Origin: Uloborus plumipes
Lineage: Eukaryota; Arthropoda; Arachnida; Araneae; Uloboridae
NCBI GenBank assembly: GCA_038373865.1
Contig: JAXGGA010003416.1
Span: 39,160-103,159, forward strand
Reading direction: 5' to 3'
DNA: 64,000 nucleotides
Both the position numbers and the translations under genes were made by a program. This document shows, piece after piece, positions 34,551 to 44,560 of this stretch. Positions within the stretch are counted from its first letter, which is position 1. Each line of letters opens with the position of its first letter. The notes under the pieces were generated by a model. That model saw only the letters and a list, made by a program, of their open reading frames with translations. It did no database searches and was not told the origin of the DNA.

Positions 34551-34750
34551 TTGTGAACAATTTGCCTGTTGCATCCTTCTTTGCAAGTCTATCATTTCTT
34601 TCCTTGATATAAGAATCGATGACGTCTTTGATGCGGTTTGGGTCAAAATGTTTTTCATGATTATTAACGACTCCTTCCAATATGTCTAACATTCGCTTGT
34701 GATACACCATAGCTTGTCTACAATCGGGGTAGAAAGGCATGACCAAATAC
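34551..34750 (-). CDS. Cytochrome P450 exon (F-G to H region)
   Basis: The most 5' exon recognised. It starts one base into a codon after a long T run and tacag, and ends ACA A|gtaagt. It encodes YLVMPFYPDCRQAMVYHKRM, then NNHEKHFDPNRIKDVIDSYI and KERNDRLA. 'H...FDPN..KD.IDSY..E' is the standard CYP2 segment before the I helix. The next exon upstream was not found; exons for the N-terminal anchor and C helix should lie at higher coordinates. Confidence 0.93.
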
Positions 34751-36429
34751 CTGTAAAAAAAAAAAAGGACTTCAAGTATTCGGAGAGTTTTTTTTTTTTT
34801 TTTTTTTCAATCTTTACCGCATTCTTACGAAAACCATCCAGCTAATGGTTAAGAAGGTTGTCATATTCGGAAAGGAGGGGAGTCAAAGGGCAATTTTTGA
34901 GCAAAATTAGGGGTGTTTGCAAATTTTTGGAATATTAGACCCAAAAATGCAGTTTTATGCTATATTTAATTGCTTAAGGGGAGTCATGACTCCCATGGCA
35001 CCCCCCCCCCCCTCTGGATCAGCGCTTGACGAAAAAAATGTCAATTTTTATCATAAACACACTCCACTAGCACAACTAATAGTTCATGCAGATGTCAGTA
35101 AAAGTACATTATCTTCACTTCACCTTACATTTCTCTATCTCTCTCTATCTATCTATCTTTATTTTATTCTCTTTTTGTTTTACATTAACATTTATTTACT
35201 GCATTTGTATCTACTCTTTTGTTTTGAAGATATATATGTGCATATAAATAATAAAATGTTGGTCAAAAAATATTAAAAAATGTTGATTACGTATAATTTA
35301 TAATATTACTTTGTGACACTCGTATCGATTCAGAGACGCTTCCTTTTCCTTGTCTTTTAATGCTATATTTGGATCTCTCCATCTCACTCTCACTCTCAAG
35401 CATCGCTCTCAGAGCATGTACAGGGCCTCCCCGAGCTTAAATTTTTGGGAGTGGTGAAAAATTCTCATTGGGACTTGCCGAATGAAAAAACATGTACAAG
35501 TAGATGTACACAAACTTAATACCAGTACTTTTGTGAGAAAAGACGATGGGTGTCACTTTAAAAAACTGACGAAAGAAAGAAAAAGAAGTAGAAGAAAAAA
35601 AACAACAACAAGCTCCTTGGATAACGAGAGACTATAGCGAACGGTGGTGGTTGTATGCTGTGATCGTAGTGGCTGTGGGGTGGCGACGCGCAGCGATTGA
35701 GTGGATTACTTTTTTACCGATATATATACAGAAGCGCTCACACTGCTCGATTGACTAGCTAAGACAGATAAATAATATAGCAAGGGCAGGACTCGCTTGC
35801 AGCTCAGTAATTTTTCAATGGTGCGAATCAAACGAAATTAGAACGGGATTTTTTTTTTCAACACTATTGCGAGATCGCTAGTCATCTATATCTACGCGTC
35901 TCCTAATTTATTGAAAATTGATGAAAACCTAATTTTAATTAAATTGTATGAAAAAAAGCATAATGTCTAAAAATAATTTTAGACAGAAGATTACGAGAAT
36001 TTAGATCTGATGAGCCTGGCTAAGACCGATTTTTTCCAAAGTGCTAGGATGCTTAATGACGCTTGTAGAATCGTCAGGGGAGGATATGATAATTTGTTTC
36101 TAGTTATTGAGATCGGTGGCGGATTTACCAAGTCACACATGTCGGCAAGCTACTGTAGGATCACACAATGGGCGTAGCCGGCGGGAAAGGAGACTTTAAC
36201 GCCCTGCACATGAAAAAATGTTTCACGTAAAACGCGTGGAGGGTGAAGCGCGCCAAAATGGTATGATGTCGTCAAGCTCTGCAGACCCTACGATATCGGA
36301 GACCCTACTGAGCCAGTTGATTTAAATCAGTGAGTAAAAAACTTGCATTGAAATAAATTAAAAGAGAAAGAAAAAAAGATAAATTTAAACAACATAACCG
36401 TTAATGACAATAATTCGCTGATTGAAGCA
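34751..36429. other. P450 upstream intron or intergenic, no gene seen
   Basis: AT-rich with T, C and (ctat)n runs. The stretch 34860-35010 ends in a GC-richer transposon-like tail (catgactcccatggcacc). No P450 exon could be recognised. Confidence 0.5.
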
Positions 36430-36615
36430 GTCTTTATTTTACTTTCTGCAGCGTCAAATGGATTTTTTGATCTCCAGCAAGTTTCACGGAGATATGTCTT
36501 CCACCGTGGCAAAGTTCCTCATGTTTTCGTTAAAATCGTCATCAAAATTAGTTCCACAAATTAAACACTCAACTTTATATCGTTTACGAATTATCTTCAT
36601 TGCAAGCAAAATCAA
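36430..36615 (-). pseudogene. Decayed C2H2/BED-type finger fragment of a transposase-like gene
   Basis: Read on the minus strand, the segment shows VECLICGTNFDDDFNENMRN, then, after shifts of frame, HGGRHISVKLAG and NPFDAAESK. The order C-x2-C, F-D-D-D-F, HGG, then NPF-AA recalls the N-terminal finger of domesticated or transposon-derived zinc-finger proteins. Two frame changes and an internal stop show it is dead. The exact family is uncertain. Confidence 0.45.
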
Positions 36616-36659
36616 TAAATTAAGTAAAATAGATGTATTTCAGTACTATAATTAAAACG

Positions 36660-37777
36660 AAAAACAATATTGAACTAGTTTGACGGTCGATTCTTTTTGT
36701 TGTGAAGAAAGTCAAGAAATGAAACTAAATAAATGAAGCTAAGCAGATAATATTTTTCAGTGCGAGAAATGAGAAAATCTGCTAGTGAAGCAAAAAAAAA
36801 AAAAACTGAAGTCACCGCACATAATATTCCATAATATTCGAACTCTTTGCGTTCAAAGTGTAACATTTATGCATTGCAGCATTTTCACTATACATTATCC
36901 GTCTTGTCTGGGGGTCATGCTACACACACTATGGAATTCACTGAAAGGCGCCAAGGAAAGAAACGGTTTGGTTCATAGTAAATAACGTCAATAAAAGAAT
37001 GAAATATGTTTTTATTAATCGGATCTTCTCATTTTCAAAGAGGACAAATGTATAGCAAAAAAAAAGAAGAAAGATTGCAAAAAAATATTTCAAAACTATC
37101 CCTGAATGTGCCGAATCGTTGTCCGATTTTGCCGAATGAGGAAAATGTTTGGGAGGTCCCGGTGACCTCCCTGGACCACCCTTCGGGGCGCTCCTGGGCA
37201 TGTACAAACATTCTATATTGTTTTAGGAGATGCAAATTTCTAAATAAACTGACGCTAGCACAAAATTGAAATTAAGGAATCGTTGACCAAAGTGAGATCA
37301 AAAACATGATCATGAAAAAGCTACGAATTTTCTTATGCTACAGGACATATTTTAAACACGTGGGCAAGTGTAAGAGTACCAGTAAAAAAGTACGTGCGTC
37401 GTTGTTTGATGAGGAATGCGTTAAAAGATTCAGCAAGTTTTCCAACACTTGCTGTCGAAGTCAAACTTCATCATAGAAACATCAGTAAGTTTGTTGCTTA
37501 CGGTGTGGGTTAAAAAATGTTAGATCATTTTTTAGCATTGGTCTCATTCAGTAAGTGATAAAAAGTACTTGGATAAGTTTTCTGATCATAAATTTATCTG
37601 AAGTTGTAAAGTACTGTTTACAAGAAAAGAATGAACATAAGATTTTTTTGTTAAAATTTAGCAACCGGATACCTTTTTCAAAAGTTTAAGAATATTGTCT
37701 TGAAAGCTCTTGCTCTGACTTCGTAAAGTGAAAATTTTGTTTATGACATTGCAAATGACGTGTAAGGGGAGCGAATA
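36660..37777. other. No gene seen
   Basis: AT-rich. At 37130-37200 is a short GC-richer tail (gggaggtcccggtgacctcc) that resembles one at 39565-39590, probably ends of a shared unknown repeat. Confidence 0.45.
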
Positions 37778-38597
37778 CACTGCGATAAAAAAGTTTAGAC
37801 AAAATGCAAATATATGAATAAAAAGAAAACTATTCAACGAAATGCTTTCAAATTTCTACTGCAGTTACACAATATGGTTCCAAATACGTGTCTGGAGTTC
37901 TTAAAAATATAACTGGAACCAAATTTTGGACATTGCAAAAGACTTTTTTTCATTATTGCAAAAGTTTAGATAATAGTCAGATTTTATGCAAATATTCCTT
38001 GAAATGTGATTGGTGGAGGAAAGGCGGAACTTTATTATTCGAATATAAAGTGCATAGATTGCTGAATAAATAATCAAAATCTCAAAAGCTCTGTAGTTCT
38101 CGTGTAAAGAAGATGAGTTTTGGAAGCCGAAATTGAAAAATGAACCTACTTTATTAATTTTTTGTCTTTCAAATCGGCTCTAGTATGGTAGTACATTGTT
38201 TTTTACTTTATGGAGAGCAAATTCAGACATGCGTATCGATCAAAAGCCCAAGAAAAATTATATTTCTTAAGGATGAAGGAATTGAAAAAACGGTTCGAAT
38301 TGCCGATTTGCCCCTTAATCCTACAAAACTTCAACTTGGGTCAAAAACAGCACGTGACAGCATAAGTAGATGAACAACTGAATCGGAATACATAAAAAAA
38401 CAAAGAATTGTGCTTGAGCCTTTTCGGACAGAGTGTCCCAAATAACCCAGATTTTAATGGTAAAAGCAGCACAGCATATGATCATTGGATATGTCTCAAG
38501 TGACGCGAAAAAAATTATAATCCATCTAGGCCATCCCAATTTTAATAATTTTTATCAAAGAAAGTACCATTCATTTTTTAAACACGATGATACATAT
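37778..38597 (+). mobile_element. Single-arm copy of the 1.5-kb palindromic element
   Basis: Begins cactgcgataaaaaagttta after TA and matches, in order, one full unit of the element at 15487-17013, ending at cacgatgatacatat. The other inverted end is missing, so it is truncated. Confidence 0.8.
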
Positions 38598-38695
38598 AAG
38601 CAAGTTTACATTGGAGTACATTGAAGAAAATGCAAAAGGGAGTTATCTCTTTGCTCTTAATGTTTTATGTAGATGAAGGAAATGTCTGAGAGTTA

Positions 38696-39050
38696 TGCAG
38701 CGTCCATCAGTTATTTCCCACACATAGCCATGTATCACGTTCACAACACATGCACACCACGCGCTGTGCACGTGAACGCCAACCAATGAGAAAAATCTCA
38801 CCCACACATTCACGTGTACATCACGTGTACACCACGACCTGTGCATGTGGACATTGGCCAATGGGAAGCTACGAGCTGCATCCCTCTTCTGGGTCTCGAC
38901 CCCTCAAGCTTTACTTCGAGCACAACCGCCGCATCAACAGGATGCGTTGCCAATCTTTTTCCTCTTTGTACATAGCATTTCTGTATATAATATTTAATCA
39001 AGTCAATAAATGTATGATAACAACTATATCTTTAATCGGGTGTCACAGCA
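38696..39050 (+). repeat. 5' LTR of the first Gypsy-type copy
   Basis: A 355-bp LTR from tgcagcgtcc to tgtcacagca. It matches the LTR at 44209-44560 with about nine differences by eye. An aataaa at 39006 may be the poly(A) signal of the R region. Confidence 0.9.
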
Positions 39051-39062
39051 CTGGTGACCCGG
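39051..39062 (+). promoter_or_regulatory. Primer-binding site (first copy)
   Basis: ctggtgacccgg directly follows the LTR. The same 12 bases follow the truncated LTR at 40098. A tRNA primer is expected here; which tRNA is not certain. Confidence 0.6.
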
Positions 39063-39132
39063 TATTGTACATGCTAAAATCTTCAAATGTTAACTGATTC
39101 ATGAGCGAGAGGAGCAAGCGGCAGCACGAGAA

Positions 39133-39489
39133 GTGAAAACCGTTTCCTTTTCTTCGGAACTCCATTTCCCTCTCTTCGGACGCCAGATGTCAACCGACAA
39201 CGCTCCCCTCGCCGCCGCGGGGCAAGTTTCTCGCGTGGCGTTGAAGCTCCCCCCCTTCTGGAGAGCGAATGTGCGCTTATGGATATTGCAGTGTGAAAAT
39301 GCCTTCCTGTACAGTGGAATCACCGCCGACGAAACAAAATACGCTGCGTTAGTGGCCAACGTTGATTCAGAGACTCTTTCTCACGTATCCGATATCGTTC
39401 TCAATCCACCTGCACAAGATAAGTACAAAACTCTTTCGGACCGTCTGGTTTCAGAATTTGCGGACTCTGACAATTTAACCATCAAATAA
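39133..39489 (+). pseudogene. Gypsy gag, 5' fragment of the first copy
   Basis: Encodes the gag start and its LPPFWRANVRLWILQCENAF region, nearly identical to the second copy's gag at 40245, up to SDNLTIK. It ends at a stop just where similarity to gag stops. The rest of this copy's internal region is gone, replaced by unrelated repeat sequence. Confidence 0.9.
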
Positions 39490-40019
39490 ATTGTCAAAAT
39501 CTGAAGTGCATTATTTTGCCTTCTACTGAATTATTTGACAATCTTTGCCAAATGAGTAGGGAGAGTTTTGGAGGGTCCCGGTGACCTCACATCTGGCCGC
39601 TCATACAGAAATGTTCCAAGATGAAAAGCATAAGATAAAACTTATTTTTATGTATTTTTTAAAACCAGAAGGTGGCTCCTGTCTACAACAAATGCAGAGC
39701 CTATGCTACAGTTTATTTTTTGTGCACAAAATCTGGGCATATTTGGTACCTCTGTTTGTGCATAAAATGTGCACTTTTTGTGCACAAAATCTGGGCGTAT
39801 TTGGCACCTCTGTTTGTGCATAAAATGTGCACTATTCAGTTTGCACTTTTTGTGCACAAAATCTGGGCGTATTTGGCACCTCTGTTTGTGCACAATTTAA
39901 GTTTGCACTTTTTTTACACAGTTCAGTTTGCACATTTTGTGCACAATCAGAGGTGCCAAATACGCCCAGATTTTGTGCACTTTTTTTTTGCACATTTTGT
40001 GCACTTTTTTTCTAGCTGG
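39490..40019. repeat. Spacer with ~57-bp tandem and inverted repeats
   Basis: Between the broken gag and the second LTR. Three direct units of 'tgtgcacaaaatctgggc(g/a)tatttgg(c/t)acctctgtttgtgca' run from about 39718 to 39892. An inverted copy follows at 39946-39980, so the segment can fold. The end, ctgggtagca, abuts the truncated LTR. It is probably an inserted repeat. Confidence 0.8.
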
Positions 40020-40097
40020 GTAGCATTTTGTATATAATATTTAATCAAGTCAATAAATGTTTGATAACAACTATATCTTTAATCGGGTGTCACAGCA
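40020..40097 (+). repeat. Truncated 5' LTR (3' end only) of the second copy
   Basis: tagcattttgtatataatat..tgtcacagca corresponds to the last 78 bases of the LTR. The upstream 275 bases are missing, so this copy lacks its own promoter. Confidence 0.92.
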
Positions 40098-40244
40098 CTG
40101 GTGACCCGGCAATTAAATGGACATTTAAAAGCAAATTTTCATCATTTCAACGCCTTCAAGAGCGAGAGCAGTCAACGCCAACTACAAGACTGATTTTCTT
40201 CTCCGTTTCCGTTCCCTCGGGGCTCCCTTTCGCTTTCTTCGGAG

Positions 40245-41045
40245 ATGACTACACCGGATAACCAACCCCTCGCAGCCGCGGGTCAAGTTTCTCGTGTGGC
40301 GTTGAAGCTTCCCCCCTTCTGGAGAGCAAATGTGCGCTTATGGATATTGCAGTGTGAAAACGCTTTCGTGTACAGTGGAATCACCGCCGACGAAACAAAA
40401 TACGCTGCGTTGGTGGCAAACGTTGACTCAGAAACTCTTTCACACGTTTCAGATATTGTGCTCAATCCTCCAGCACAAAACAAATACAAGACTCTCGCGG
40501 ATCGCCTAATATCAGAATTTGCGGACTCTGACAATTTAACCATCAAAAAATTGCTGTCCGACCTCCAACTGGGAGATCAGCGTCCCAGTCAGCTTCTCCG
40601 CAAAATGAAAGAACTCTCTGCCAATCGTCTTAATGATGATTTTCTGAAAAATCTGTGGATGCAGAGGATGCCGCCTCACGTTTCGGCGATTTTGTCCGCT
40701 AGTTCAGAATCGCTCGATACTCTAGCAAGAATCGCCGACAAGATAGCCGAAGTCGCAATGCCGCACTCTATTTTTGCAGCGACAAGCAGTGTTCCGCCGC
40801 CCACTCCTGAATCCCCCATGGAGAAGTTGGAGAGGCAAATTTCGGAGCTCACACGGAAAGTCGAGGAGCTGACCTTTTCCCGCAACTCCCGTTCTCCGCA
40901 CCGCAGAAGTTCGTATAATCGGCACGCTCGTCTTCGAGGAATAACCAGCACTCCAGTGGACTGTGTTACTATCATCGCCGGTTCGGACAAGATGCTAGAA
41001 AGTGTGCCTCGCCTTGTAATTTCAGTAACCAAAAAAACGCCCTAA
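40245..41045 (+). pseudogene. Gypsy gag, frameshifted before the zinc knuckle
   Basis: Structural protein of the retrotransposon particle. The 266-codon frame opens MTTPDNQPLAAAGQVSRVAL and contains LPPFWRANVRLW, LLSDLQLGDQRPSQLLRKMK and a coiled-coil-like PMEKLERQISELTRKVEEL. Its C-terminus after about 40925 is not gag-like. The cysteine/histidine segment (CYYHRRFGQDARKC then C) lies in another frame from 40919 to a TAG at 41054-41056. A single-base change within 40922-40939 must therefore have shifted the frame. The copy would make a truncated gag. Confidence 0.88.
41032..41038 (+). promoter_or_regulatory. -1 ribosomal frameshift heptamer A AAA AAC
   Basis: In the frame of the zinc-knuckle segment the codons read CAA AAA AAC, giving the X XXY YYZ heptamer A AAA AAC at 41032-41038. 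It lies 16 bases before that frame's TAG. A -1 slip here enters the pol frame, which is open from the heptamer through the ATG at 41062. This is the classic retroelement gag-pol signal; a stimulatory structure downstream was not modelled. Confidence 0.7.
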
Positions 41046-41061
41046 CTCCGTCATAGCTGGG

Positions 41062-44000
41062 ATGACGGAAAATCTCTCCAATTCCAGCAGCAGATTATTT
41101 GTTTTTGATTGCAAAACTGGTCAGAAATTTCTGATTGACAGCGGTTCGGAAATCTCCGTTCTGCCTCCTGCAACTCCTCAAAAGCGAAGTGCATCTTCAG
41201 CATTTTCGCTGTACGCAGCAAATAATACAAAAATTCCTGCGTACGGGATGGTTCATCGTCAACTGGACCTCGGGTTGCGTTTAAATTTACCGTGGACATT
41301 TGTGGTAGCCGACGTAACTTGTCCCATCATTGGAGCAGACTTCTTAAAGCATTTCAACATCATCATTGATTTACGGAAAGAAAGGCTAATTCACGCAGAA
41401 ACATCTTTACGTGCTTCCGGAAGTGTGCAACCTACTCTACAAAAATCGGTTCATCTAGTGTGTGATAAATCATGTGAATTCCAGGATATCTTAAAAGAAT
41501 TTCCAGATCTGACAAACCCCACCTTAGTGCATAAATCAATTCCACATTCCACAGTGCATCACATCTTAACAAAAGGCCCGCCTGTGTATGCTAAACCTCG
41601 GCGTTTACACCCATCGATTTATGACAAGGTAAAAGGTGAATTCGAATACCTATTAGAGCAAGGGATTATTCGTCCATCAAAAAGCCCTTGGAGCTCACCT
41701 TTACACTGTGTGCCTAAAGCGGATTCATCTGTTAGACCAGTGGGTGATTACCGTAAATTAAATTCTGTCACAGAGTTTGATTCATATCCTATTCCCTATC
41801 TTCATGATTTTTCCCATGCACTTCATGGTAAGTCAATTTTTTCTAAAATAGATATTTTTAAGGCATACCACCAAATCCCTATTCATGAACCTGATATCCC
41901 CAAAACTGCAGTTACGACCCCATGGGGCCTTTATGAATTTACTAAATTAAGTTTCGGTTTAGTTAACGGTTCTCAAACTTTTATGCGCTTTATGCATGAA
42001 GTGTTACGCGGTTTATCTTTCTGCTATGTTTATTTAGATGATATTCTAATTTTTTCTGAGTCTGTTGAAGAGCACAAAATTCATCTTCGTCAGATTTTTG
42101 AGAGGTTAACTTTATATGGCTTAAAATTAAATGCATCAAAATGTGTGTTAGGTAAATCAGAATTAGATTTTCTAGGTCATTTAATTACTCCTGCAGGTAT
42201 TAAACCCTTACCTAGTAGAGTGCAAGCTATTCTTGATTATAAACAACCTGAAACTGTACATGAGTTACGAAAATTTTTAGGTCTTATGAATTTTTATAGA
42301 AGATTCCTACCGCACGCAGCTGAAGCACAAATTTTGCTGCATGATTTCTTAAAAGGATCTGTAAAAAAGAAAGATAATACAGTAATTAACTGGTCAACTT
42401 CAGCTACTGCCTCATTTCAAAAATGTAAACAATTATTGGCTGATGCTACTCTTTTAGCTCATCCTTCTCCATCTGCAAAACTTGTATTGCACACTGATGC
42501 TTCCGATTTCGCAATAGGCAGTGCACTACATCAACTTGTTGATAATGAGTTACAACCACTTGGTTTCCTTTCGCGACGCCTAACTCAAACTGAAATGAAT
42601 TACAGCGCTTATGATAGAGAATTACTTTCAGCTTATGCCTCTATTCGGTATTTTCGTCACATGCTAGAGGCAAGAGAATTTATTTGGTATACTGACCATA
42701 AAGCCCTGGTATTTGCTTTTCGTCAAAAACCTGAAACATGTTCACCTCGACAAATTCGCCAATTATCATTCATTTCTCAATTTACTTGTGATGTGCGCCA
42801 TATTTCAGGGAATTCTAATATTTCAGCGGATATAATGAGCCGCATTTCCGCTATATCCCTCCCAAGTAAAATTGATTACGATCAAATATCCCAAGCACAA
42901 GCTTGTGACCCCGAATTAAAATTACTGTTATCAAAAGATAATTCCCTACAGTTAAAAAAAACTATACTCCCAAATTCTAAGACAGAATTATACTGTGATT
43001 TCTCTACTGGAATTGCTCGCCCCTATATCCCAAAAGAATTCCGACAAGCAGTGTTTGAGAGTGTACATAACCTTGCACATCCTGGCTCTCGTCGCACTAG
43101 TAAGCTCGTCCGGCAGCGGTTCGTCTGGCCCTCGGTGTCTTCTGACTCTGCAAAATGGACCAAGTATTGCGTTCCATGCCAGAAGTCCAAAGTGCACCGC
43201 CACATTAAGTCGCCGCTTCAGAATTTCAGTGAACCGTCCGGCCGATTTCATTATGTGCATCTGGATATTGTGGGCAAACTTCCACCATCTAACGGACACA
43301 TCTACTGTCTTACTATGATAGATCGTTTCACACGATGGCCCGAAGTGGTACCGATGAAAGATATGACAGCCCCAACAGTTGCAGAAGATTTCTACAACAC
43401 CTGGATTTCCCGTTTCGGATGCCCCTCCATCATAACGACCGACCAAGGCAGGCAGTTTGAATCCGAGTTATTTCGCTCTTTGTCGAAATTTCTCGGTATA
43501 AAAAAAATCCGCACTACTGCCTACCATCCAATCGCAAACGGGTCAATAGAAGAATTTCACCGCCCTCTAAAGCAAGCGATTAAATGTTACGCAACTGATC
43601 GCTGGACGGAAGTTCTCCCCACTGTGATGCTTGGTCTCCGGTCCGCTCCGAAACTCGATCTAGGCTGTTCCTCAGCGGAACTTGTTTACGGTTCCTCCCT
43701 TCGACTGCCTGGGGACTTTTTCGTCGAATGTAGTGCTCCTACTGATCCTACCACATTTGTCGAAAAATTAAAGGAGCACATGCGTCATATTCGCACTCCA
43801 CCAATGTCGCGTCATGGATCCAAACCAATTTTTGTGCCATCGTCGATTTTGACCACAGAATATGTATTTTTACGTTGTGATTGTGTCAAGCAGCCATTAC
43901 GTCAACCGTATGATGGTCCTTACCGAGTCATCAAACGCAAAAACAAGGTGTTCGATATCGATGTCAATGGTAAGGTAGTTTCTGTCTCCATTGACAGATT

Positions 44001-44178
44001 AAAACCTGCATACATTGTGAAACCTCCAGCACCTGATCCATGTTCTACAGTTACTACCCCCACTGCAGCACCTCAGCCTTCAGTAGTGCAGCCTAGCACT
44101 ACAAAACCTACACATCAAACAACCCGTTCGGGACGTAAAGTTCGTTTCCCGGATTGGTTTCATGCGTCAAAAAAATGA
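41062..44178 (+). CDS. Gypsy-type pol: protease, reverse transcriptase, RNase H, integrase
   Basis: A 1038-codon frame with no stop. Protease: [14 protein letters not shown] (D26, D-S-G). Reverse transcriptase: from about residue 200, with [15 protein letters not shown] and YLDD at 324-327. RNase [14 protein letters not shown], then [19 protein letters not shown] and YTDHKAL. Integrase: HH-CC finger (HNLAHPG..CVPCQ), core with D735 (HLDIVG), D794 (TTDQGRQFE) and E830 (GSIEEFH), which is D-35-E. The C-terminal GPYRVI region follows. No chromodomain or env is seen. It is normally expressed by -1 frameshift from gag; the ATG at 41062 need not be used. Every catalytic residue I can check is present, so the enzyme part looks intact although gag is broken. 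Confidence 0.96.
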   Translation: MTENLSNSSSRLFVFDCKTGQKFLIDSGSEISVLPPATPQKRSASSAFSLYAANNTKIPAYGMVHRQLDLGLRLNLPWTFVVADVTCPIIGADFLKHFNIIIDLRKERLIHAETSLRASGSVQPTLQKSVHLVCDKSCEFQDILKEFPDLTNPTLVHKSIPHSTVHHILTKGPPVYAKPRRLHPSIYDKVKGEFEYLLEQGIIRPSKSPWSSPLHCVPKADSSVRPVGDYRKLNSVTEFDSYPIPYLHDFSHALHGKSIFSKIDIFKAYHQIPIHEPDIPKTAVTTPWGLYEFTKLSFGLVNGSQTFMRFMHEVLRGLSFCYVYLDDILIFSESVEEHKIHLRQIFERLTLYGLKLNASKCVLGKSELDFLGHLITPAGIKPLPSRVQAILDYKQPETVHELRKFLGLMNFYRRFLPHAAEAQILLHDFLKGSVKKKDNTVINWSTSATASFQKCKQLLADATLLAHPSPSAKLVLHTDASDFAIGSALHQLVDNELQPLGFLSRRLTQTEMNYSAYDRELLSAYASIRYFRHMLEAREFIWYTDHKALVFAFRQKPETCSPRQIRQLSFISQFTCDVRHISGNSNISADIMSRISAISLPSKIDYDQISQAQACDPELKLLLSKDNSLQLKKTILPNSKTELYCDFSTGIARPYIPKEFRQAVFESVHNLAHPGSRRTSKLVRQRFVWPSVSSDSAKWTKYCVPCQKSKVHRHIKSPLQNFSEPSGRFHYVHLDIVGKLPPSNGHIYCLTMIDRFTRWPEVVPMKDMTAPTVAEDFYNTWISRFGCPSIITTDQGRQFESELFRSLSKFLGIKKIRTTAYHPIANGSIEEFHRPLKQAIKCYATDRWTEVLPTVMLGLRSAPKLDLGCSSAELVYGSSLRLPGDFFVECSAPTDPTTFVEKLKEHMRHIRTPPMSRHGSKPIFVPSSILTTEYVFLRCDCVKQPLRQPYDGPYRVIKRKNKVFDIDVNGKVVSVSIDRLKPAYIVKPPAPDPCSTVTTPTAAPQPSVVQPSTTKPTHQTTRSGRKVRFPDWFHASKK

Positions 44179-44196
44179 AAAATAATCGCTGTTGCT

Positions 44197-44206
44197 AGGA
44201 GGGGAG
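44197..44206 (+). promoter_or_regulatory. Polypurine tract
   Basis: aggaggggag sits two bases before the 3' LTR (tgcagcg at 44209), the expected place for plus-strand priming. Confidence 0.75.
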
Positions 44207-44208
44207 TA

Positions 44209-44560
44209 TGCAGCGTCCATCAGTTGTTTCCCACACATAGCCATGTATCACGTTCAAACACATGCACACCACGCGCTGTGCACGTGAACGCCAAACAATG
44301 AGAAAAATCTCACCCACACATTCACGTGTACATCACGTGTACACCACGACCTGTGCATGTGGACATTGGCCAATGGGAAGCTACGAGCTGCATCCCTCTT
44401 CTGGGTCTCGACCCCTCAAGCTTGACTTCGAGACAACCGCCGCATCAACAGGATGCGTGCCAATCTTTTTCCTCTTTGTACATAGCATTTTTGTATATAA
44501 TATTTAATCAAGTCAATAAATGTTTGATAACAACTATATCTTTAATCGGGTGTCACAGCA
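44209..44560 (+). repeat. 3' LTR
   Basis: A 352-bp LTR from tgcagcgtcc to tgtcacagca. It is followed by gattataggg, with no obvious match to the bases in front of 38696. Confidence 0.93.

Larger units (their letters stand above)
40020..44560 (+). mobile_element. Gypsy-type LTR retrotransposon, second copy with truncated 5' LTR
   Basis: A truncated LTR, primer site, gag, pol, purine tract and full 3' LTR in canonical order. No env is present. Its truncated 5' LTR shares the tgtttgataa variant with the 3' LTR rather than the tgtatgataa of the LTR at 38696. That suggests it belongs with the 3' LTR, and that the 38696 LTR comes from another copy. No clear target duplication flanks the whole. Confidence 0.92.

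Noticed and set aside
39581..40037. Several overlapping frames repeating HKIWAYLAPLFVHKM-type units
   Set aside because: Direct products of the 57-bp tandem repeat, open on both strands; no independent support as protein.
42988..43446. 152-codon minus-strand frame within pol
   Set aside because: Antisense shadow of the integrase region.
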